DNA of 64,000 nt from Phorcus lineatus. Its lineage: Eukaryota; Mollusca; Gastropoda; Trochida; Trochidae. Below, in pieces: positions 52,891 to 64,000 of this stretch. The stretch is taken from assembly GCA_921293015.1 (NCBI GenBank), contig OV121087.1, forward strand, positions 42,146,630-42,210,629, in the 5' to 3' direction. The translations under genes and the position numbers were made by a program. Position 1 is the stretch's first letter; each line of letters starts with the position of its first letter. The notes beneath the pieces are model-generated. The model worked only from the letters and a program-made list of their open reading frames with translations, was not told the DNA's origin and ran no database searches.

Positions 52891-53370
52891 TTAAAGAGGC
52901 ACTCCGTGATTTTCATAACATATCATTAACCTTTGATACGAACCTAAATGTCAGATATGGTGATATAAAATCAAAACATTTTAACTTTTCTTGTCCAAAA
53001 GACATATATATGAGAAATATTGGTTTTCCATGAAAATCTAAAAACAGCCTCATAAATGCACAGAGGTGTAGATATCACGTCCAATATACATGGATACTGG
53101 TTATATAACCTAACAAACGCTATCAACTCCTAACTGCCTTCCTGGCTGTTTTAGATAAGTCTCCAAAATTACGTTTGACTATTTGACGCGCACCACTGTC
53201 CGGTTTTCGATCATAATTGCGACGTTCTATCGTCATATTGTCACTATAAAAAAAACCTTTAAGCTTTAAAATGTGCATTTTTTGGTAACAGTCGATACTT
53301 CGCGATCAAATGACACCATTGATTAAGTTTGGCATATGTAACTCTAACAACTCACGGAGTGGCTCTTTAA
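52891..53370. mobile_element. MITE family 1, copy 3, nested in the LINE
   Basis: In reverse orientation to copies 1 and 2: begins TTAAAGAGGCACTCCGTGA and ends CTCACGGAGTGGCTCTTTAA, with intact TTAA at both ends. It lies between the endonuclease and reverse transcriptase parts of the LINE, so it inserted after the LINE. Interior matches the other copies throughout, with no open frame that persists. Confidence 0.88.
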
Positions 53371-53869
53371 GTCGTTTGCGCACCCACAGCTTAGTTGATA
53401 TTATCATCTCTTATGTACTCTTAAATGCAACTTCCATATAACTCAACATTACCGCTGAGTGATTAGCTGATACATTCCATCTATATCTATACCATTATGC
53501 CGCCCCATAGGGGTTATTTATGTCAGTGACACAATCTTCTGCTTTTAAAATTAGGGATAAGGGTAGGTGATCAGGTTCTGTTCGTTCATCAATAGTGAAA
53601 TCTACGATCCTTTTGAATAAATTTGGTGAAACAATGAAGTAGTCGACACTTTTCCAGTGTGTGATATAAAAGTATAGCCTCCTGTTGTCTTGTCGCTACC
53701 TGCTCTGCCGTTTACAACATGTATGTTATTACTAATTAATGCACAGCTTTGCAAGATCGCCATAGTAATATAGTTATTCAATGTCTCATCAGCGGTAACC
53801 CTTGGTATATTGAATACGTAAGCGTATTTTTCCGTCGATCCGATTGGTCGAGAAGCGGTCACGTGTCAG

Positions 53870-54225
53870 TCGACAGAAAAGCATATTGACTTCACTCCGA
53901 GTCCGACCAAAAGTGATATTGACTTGAAACAGACATAATGACGTCAAACCGTTGTTACATGACGTCATGCCATTGTTATCGTGACGTCATTTGACCGTCA
54001 TGTTGAACAATTGATCCAAAATGCTGTTCATGACTGTAGTTTTTTCTTTTCTTTTCGTATATATATCGAAACATAATAAAACAATTATGGACTGGTGAAT
54101 TCGGTCAATACCTGTTTTTATAGACCCGAGGAAAGCAATATTGACAGAGGACGATATTGCTTTCCTCGGGTCTATAAAAACAGGTATTGACCTCTTTACC
54201 AGTCTATAATTGTATAATATACCTG
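53870..54225. mobile_element. Foldback element nested in the LINE endonuclease
   Basis: Interrupts the endonuclease between a frame ending DDARYI and one resuming FNIPRVTADETLNN. Its right part is a large hairpin: left arm about 54,081-54,141, 12-nt loop, right arm 54,154-54,214, with the core CAATACCTGTTTTTATAGAC perfectly mirrored. Its left part carries three TGACGTCA octamers (53,939-53,991). The left boundary is uncertain and no target duplication was recognised. Confidence 0.65.
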
Positions 54226-54545
54226 GCATCGTCTGATTCGTCAAAAACAATGTTATCATTTTCCTTTCCCATACGGGTATTAAAGTCCCCACACAGTATA
54301 ATTTCACAACTCTGATACCGCCTTTTGAGCTCAAACACTTCTTGATCAAGTTCCTCGAACCCTCCATGCCGAGTACTTGGTATATCAAATACAGGTGATG
54401 TTTTGGGAGGTATTAAATAACACCTACAACAATATCACAATCTATTAATTTTACACACCAGTCTAAGAAATTCATTCTCGAATTCCGTTTTTAGAAATAA
54501 AACTGCCCAATTCAGCCGTTGAACATGACAAAATAACATCTTGCG

Positions 54546-55084
54546 GCCGGTTTAGAAATAAACCATTTTTGTTTTTATTCAAAAACACTTATGTACAAGG
54601 ATGGTTTGAAAATATCTAACTAGCTACCCACACAGTTACATACGAAATGATATTTACAAGGATAAAGTCTTCATTCATCAACCAAACAAAAAATATTTAC
54701 AAATATGTATAAGGTGTGTAATAATGACATGCGATGATATACATCTATTTGAACAGTTAAAGAAAATGTATGTAAACCATCTAGAATTTTCTTTTACATT
54801 AATCTTTGACATGACTACAAATGTAATTTATGAGGTTATCGTGTTCATATCTTAAAGACTTAAAGAAACAAAATTATCAGAAATTCTATCTTTAATTATT
54901 AAATAGATATACATAAAAATCTTGGTGAAAATTTTTTTCAAAATCAAACAAAACGTCCTTATCTTAAGAAATGAAGTATACAACTGGATATTCAAAGATC
55001 ATAAATGTTTGCCAATGCATCGTGCTGCGGGTGTGCTTAGAGTGGGAAATGAACAATGCACACCAACACAAATATCTATAGTAC
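54546..55084. other. Spacer between LINE 5' end and satellite, nothing recognised
   Basis: AT-rich sequence without a recognisable gene, repeat or RNA. Confidence 0.45.
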
Positions 55085-58000
55085 ATGGTATCACAGATTG
55101 GCTTGTTTCATGGTAGCTGCATATGATTTAAACATACAATGCATATAACCCTTTATCGAATCCCACAGACTTGAATGTGGAAAAATGTCGAAGAAACTAA
55201 CTACATGATCACACAACAGTATCAACGTCTTGGGTTACTTTTGAGAGTAGGGACACTCATCGTTAAAACAATAAATACAATATCTTGCGAAAGATGTAAG
55301 AGTGAACTAAAGGCTAGTTTCAAAAGGATCACAGCAAACAGTTAAAACTATAATACAACATGGGGAAAGGAGAGAAGGAATGAATTTGCTAAGGAGGAGC
55401 TGCATGCATCGGCAATTTTCTTACATCATCCAATTCATAACAAAATTAACATGCATTACTAACTCTACTATCACAGCGGTAGGAGACTAAGTCAGCAGTA
55501 GGAAACTGTAAATCAAGAAACCTTCAAACGGTCCCATCGACTTAAAGCATAACAATACGTATTCCATAGAGTGAGGCTAAAGCTTACTATGTTTGACAAA
55601 ATAAGTCAGGGATATTTTAAATTTTATTGTTTATATTTCCTCAGGAGCTCAATGTAAAATATGTCTTTATCAATAATTTCAGAATATTCATATATTCCTA
55701 ATCATTTTTGTCCAGTATATGACAGATCGATAGGGTATTTCATGCATACCACATACACGCACGCAGTCACTTGAGTTATGACAAAACATATCACATTACG
55801 TCAGACTAAATTATGCCTTTATTATGACATTGTATCGCAGAATGTTAGAGAATAGCGTGTATAACGTTACCCCGGTAACAACTTATAGAAACCTACAACA
55901 AAGTAACATGATAGGTTAAGGATTGTTTGGGAAAGCATGCAGAACTATACTACAATCACAGCTACCACTCGAAAGAACACAAAATATCACACAATGCTAG
56001 AATAGACACGCATGAAGGTTACTGTACCATATCACAGATTGATTGGGCCAAACATGCATGACAAAACTACGCTTACGGAAACTATCATAGAATCAACACA
56101 AAAAAGCACTTAATGCACGTAATGCTAAGAATAACATGCATTAAGGATAATCTACTGAATCACAGATTGTTTGGGGAAAAACATGGATACTATACTACAG
56201 TCACAGCCATTATCACATATATCACATAATTCTAAGACAGGCACGCGAAAGGTATTGCAATATATCACAGATTGCCTGGGGAAAGCATGCATATTAACTA
56301 AACTACGGTCACAGCAACTGATGAATACAACAAACCACAAAATGTAAGGATAGGCATGCATTATAACAATATGTCTCGCAGATTGTTTGGGGAAAGCATG
56401 CATAACTATACTACGCACACGGCATGTAAGAGAATGAACAAAAAATATCCAATTTTTTAAAAAAGGCACACATTTAGGGAAAGATAATATATCACAGATT
56501 GTTCGGGGAAGCATGCATAACTATACTACGCTCACAGCAACTTATTGATACCACAAATCACATGATTTAAGGACAGGCATAACGACATAATGTATCACAG
56601 ATTGTTTGGGAAAAGCATGCATAACTACGCTACGCTCACAGCAACTTATTGATACAACAAATCAATAATGTTAGGATAGGCATGCAATTGAGCAACACAA
56701 TGTATCACAGATTGTTCGGGGATGCATGCATAACTATACTACGCTCACAGCAACTAAGAGAATGAACACAAAATATCACAATAGATTAGGAAGGCACGCA
56801 TTAAGGTAAAGACAATTTATCACAGATTGTTTGGGGAAAGCATGCATAACTATACTACACTCACAGCAACTAAGAGAATGAACACAAAATATCACAATAG
56901 ATTAGGAAGTCAAGTATTAAGGTTAAGTCAATGTATCACAGATTGTTTTTGGGGAGCATGCATAACTATTCTACGCTCGCAGCAACTAACAGAATGAACA
57001 CAAAATATCACACTGTATTAGGAAGTCAAGTATTAAGGTTAAGTCAATGTATCACAGATTGTTTTTGGGGAGCATGCATAACTATTCTACGCTCACAGCA
57101 ACTTCAATAGTACAAATCACCTAATGTCAGGATACGCAAACATTAAGGGTAAGAACTGTATCACAGATTGCTTGGGGATAGCATGCATAACTATACTACG
57201 ATCACAGCAACGTACAAAATATCACATTAAATCAGAAAACATTAGAGATCGATTTGTGCATGTACATATATAATGTTATGAGCTTTATGCAAAATGTATA
57301 TAAGTAAGAGAAAACACATTACTATACTAAACTACTACCACCAACAGATACATACGGCAATTTATCACTTCCTTGGAGAAAAACCGCTTTGAATGGTATT
57401 TTATCACAGAAACGTGTGAATTCTACAACTATGATAACAGTTATATAAATATTACAAGTTTTTTACAAGAGTGGTCATCAGAGAAATCAGGCATTACTAA
57501 CAATACTATCACACAATGTAATGAAATGTTACAAATTATCATATAGGGAAACGCATGCCTTAGCCTGCTATACTAAAATAAAAGAAGGAGTATTTATGAG
57601 TTTTCAAAGTGTTTCTTTCGGAAACTATTCTCTCAGAGACACATGTTGAATACCTTTTATCGGTTGATCAAATACCCACTTCGGTTTAAGGGTCAACTAC
57701 GATCACATTTAATAAAAGTACGGTTTTATTATTTGTTGTAATAGTTAATTATTGTACTAAAAGAACTATCTTATAGGGATAACTTCTACTAAGATAAAAG
57801 AAAATCAGAACTTCAGAAAATCACCAGAAAAACACAGGAACTACAAAACTACAATCACAGCGAATTAGGAAAAACCGTATCACACATTTGCTAACGGAAA
57901 ACACATGTATTGTAAAACAGTATCACACACAAATATTATATCACAATATATCACAGATTTGCTTCATCGTACTATTCAATTCTACTAACACCGCAAAGTA

Positions 58001-58250
58001 TTCTACAAGATATCACAGCTTATGTTTGGGGCAATGCGAATGCAGTTTAGATACTATAAACACAATAAAAAATCGTGATTAACATAATATCACATATATG
58101 CTTGGAGAAAATCGAATGCATTAGTTATGTCATGATAACGCCAACACATCAAATATTTACACGAAATATCACAGTTTCACTTTGATGATTAATCAAGCAA
58201 GCATACTTCAATGACACAAACTTGTCTCAACCTATCACAGGTAACAGGTA
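55085..58250. repeat. Degenerate satellite, period about 103-128 bp, best preserved at 55,910-57,220
   Basis: The phrase TATCACAGATTGTTTGGGG followed by AAGCATGCATAACTATACTA and CGCTCACAGCAACT recurs. Clear starts are near 56,031, 56,159, 56,264, 56,374, 56,491, 56,594, 56,704, 56,819, 56,935, 57,051 and 57,160, giving spacings of 103-128 bp. Weaker copies (TATCACAG followed by a TTGCTTGGGG-like block) extend left to about 55,085 and right to about 58,250, close to the stop codon of the receptor gene. The first canonical polyadenylation signal for that gene (minus strand AATAAA, 57,725-57,730) lies inside the satellite, so its 3' untranslated region probably contains several units. Confidence 0.85.
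57725..57730 (-). terminator. First canonical polyadenylation signal after the receptor distal stop
   Basis: TTTATT on the plus strand, AATAAA in the gene's sense, 585 nt beyond the stop at 58,315; an ATTAAA follows at 57,708-57,713. No AATAAA or ATTAAA was found on this strand between the two alternative last exons (59,583-60,031). Confidence 0.4.
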
Positions 58251-58314
58251 GGGGTTACATGTCTGAAATTAGAAAAATATATACAGTGAATATGTATTAA
58301 GGGCTGGTGTAGAT

Positions 58315-63901
<5,587 letters not shown>

Positions 63902-64000
63902 CTTTTGAAAATACAGCGATGTTACATTGTAACATTTGTAGTGATTCCAGAATCATGTATCCCCTGACGACGGACATTTCCACGAGAATACAATTTCTTT
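63902..64000. other. Right edge, presumed intron of the receptor gene
   Basis: The gene's 5' part, including any signal peptide, lies beyond the window. No further exon could be supported. Confidence 0.4.

Larger units (their letters stand above)
50440..54545 (-). pseudogene. Non-LTR retrotransposon with AP endonuclease and reverse transcriptase, broken
   Basis: Read right to left: an apurinic endonuclease with STRHGGFEELDQEV then IILCGDFNTRMGKEND at about 54,375-54,260; IHVVNGRAGSDKTTGGYTF at about 53,690; and DHLPLSLILK near 53,560 (the catalytic Asp-His block). Reverse transcriptase follows: KSAGLDKLI near 52,425, AAFIDFRKVFDT near 52,040, GLKQGSIMSPVIF near 51,860, and the catalytic FADD at about 51,740 within LLLFADDIVLFSN. 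Then GCEILGYKNYDGLERIQ (about 51,330) and a C-terminal knuckle CRLCRSGQIEDEYHFLLYCE (about 50,770). Stops and frameshifts abound. Two younger elements are nested inside (52,891-53,370 and about 53,870-54,225). The 3' end is near 50,440, where AATAAAGAAATGAAATG reads like a short A-rich tail. Clade not determined. Confidence 0.88.

Noticed and set aside
52830..53033. Plus-strand 67-codon open frame
   Set aside because: It crosses the boundary between the LINE remnant and the nested MITE, so it is a chance frame.
55910..57220. CRISPR-like array
   Set aside because: Eukaryotic context, units diverge along their whole length, and there are no unique spacers between constant repeats; it is a satellite.

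Overview
This is a eukaryotic, AT-rich, transposon-littered window from an invertebrate, most likely a mollusc. The reasons are intron-containing genes with GT-AG junctions, a long single-exon C2H2 zinc-finger gene, LINE, Penelope-like, Tc1/mariner, tRNA-SINE and MITE remnants, and two motifs I associate from memory with molluscan genomes (an AAGGGAGGTAACTC-type motif at 46,919 and a SINE tail resembling GTGTTTAACGCCGCTTTC). No bacterial or organellar gene is present.

Layout. Positions 1-37,830 hold almost no recognisable coding sequence. They are three old, diverged, head-to-tail copies of one segment: unit 1 about 1-11,215, unit 2 about 11,215-26,110, and a partial, rearranged unit 3 about 29,900-37,830. 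Each copy carries its own later insertions, so the copies serve as empty-site controls for MITEs and tandem-repeat expansions. Between units 2 and 3 lies a transposon-rich spacer (Penelope-like GIY-YIG remnant, LINE 3' end, SINE fragment). Positions 37,830-47,560 hold more decayed elements: a CR1-like reverse transcriptase fragment, two TTAA-ended MITEs, a tRNA-derived SINE with a 13-bp target duplication, and palindromic elements.

Genes. (1) A single-exon C2H2 zinc-finger gene lies at 47,705-49,327 (+), with 19 finger positions, a recent two-finger duplication, and several decayed fingers still visible beyond its stop codon. (2) A multi-exon membrane-protein gene lies on the minus strand from the right edge (63,901 or beyond) to 58,315. 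Four well supported extracellular exons with matching phases and one tentative upstream exon are followed by two different last exons at 60,032-60,609 and 58,315-59,582. Each of these encodes a Thr-rich stalk, a transmembrane helix and an unrelated cytoplasmic tail, and both splice in the same phase. The simplest reading is one receptor-like ectodomain with a choice of two signalling tails. Between the genes lie a nearly complete but broken non-LTR retrotransposon (50,440-54,545, minus) hosting two nested elements, and a 3-kb decaying satellite (55,085-58,250) that abuts the receptor's 3' end.

The receptor alternative-tail architecture and the triplicated non-coding block are the two observations most worth following up.
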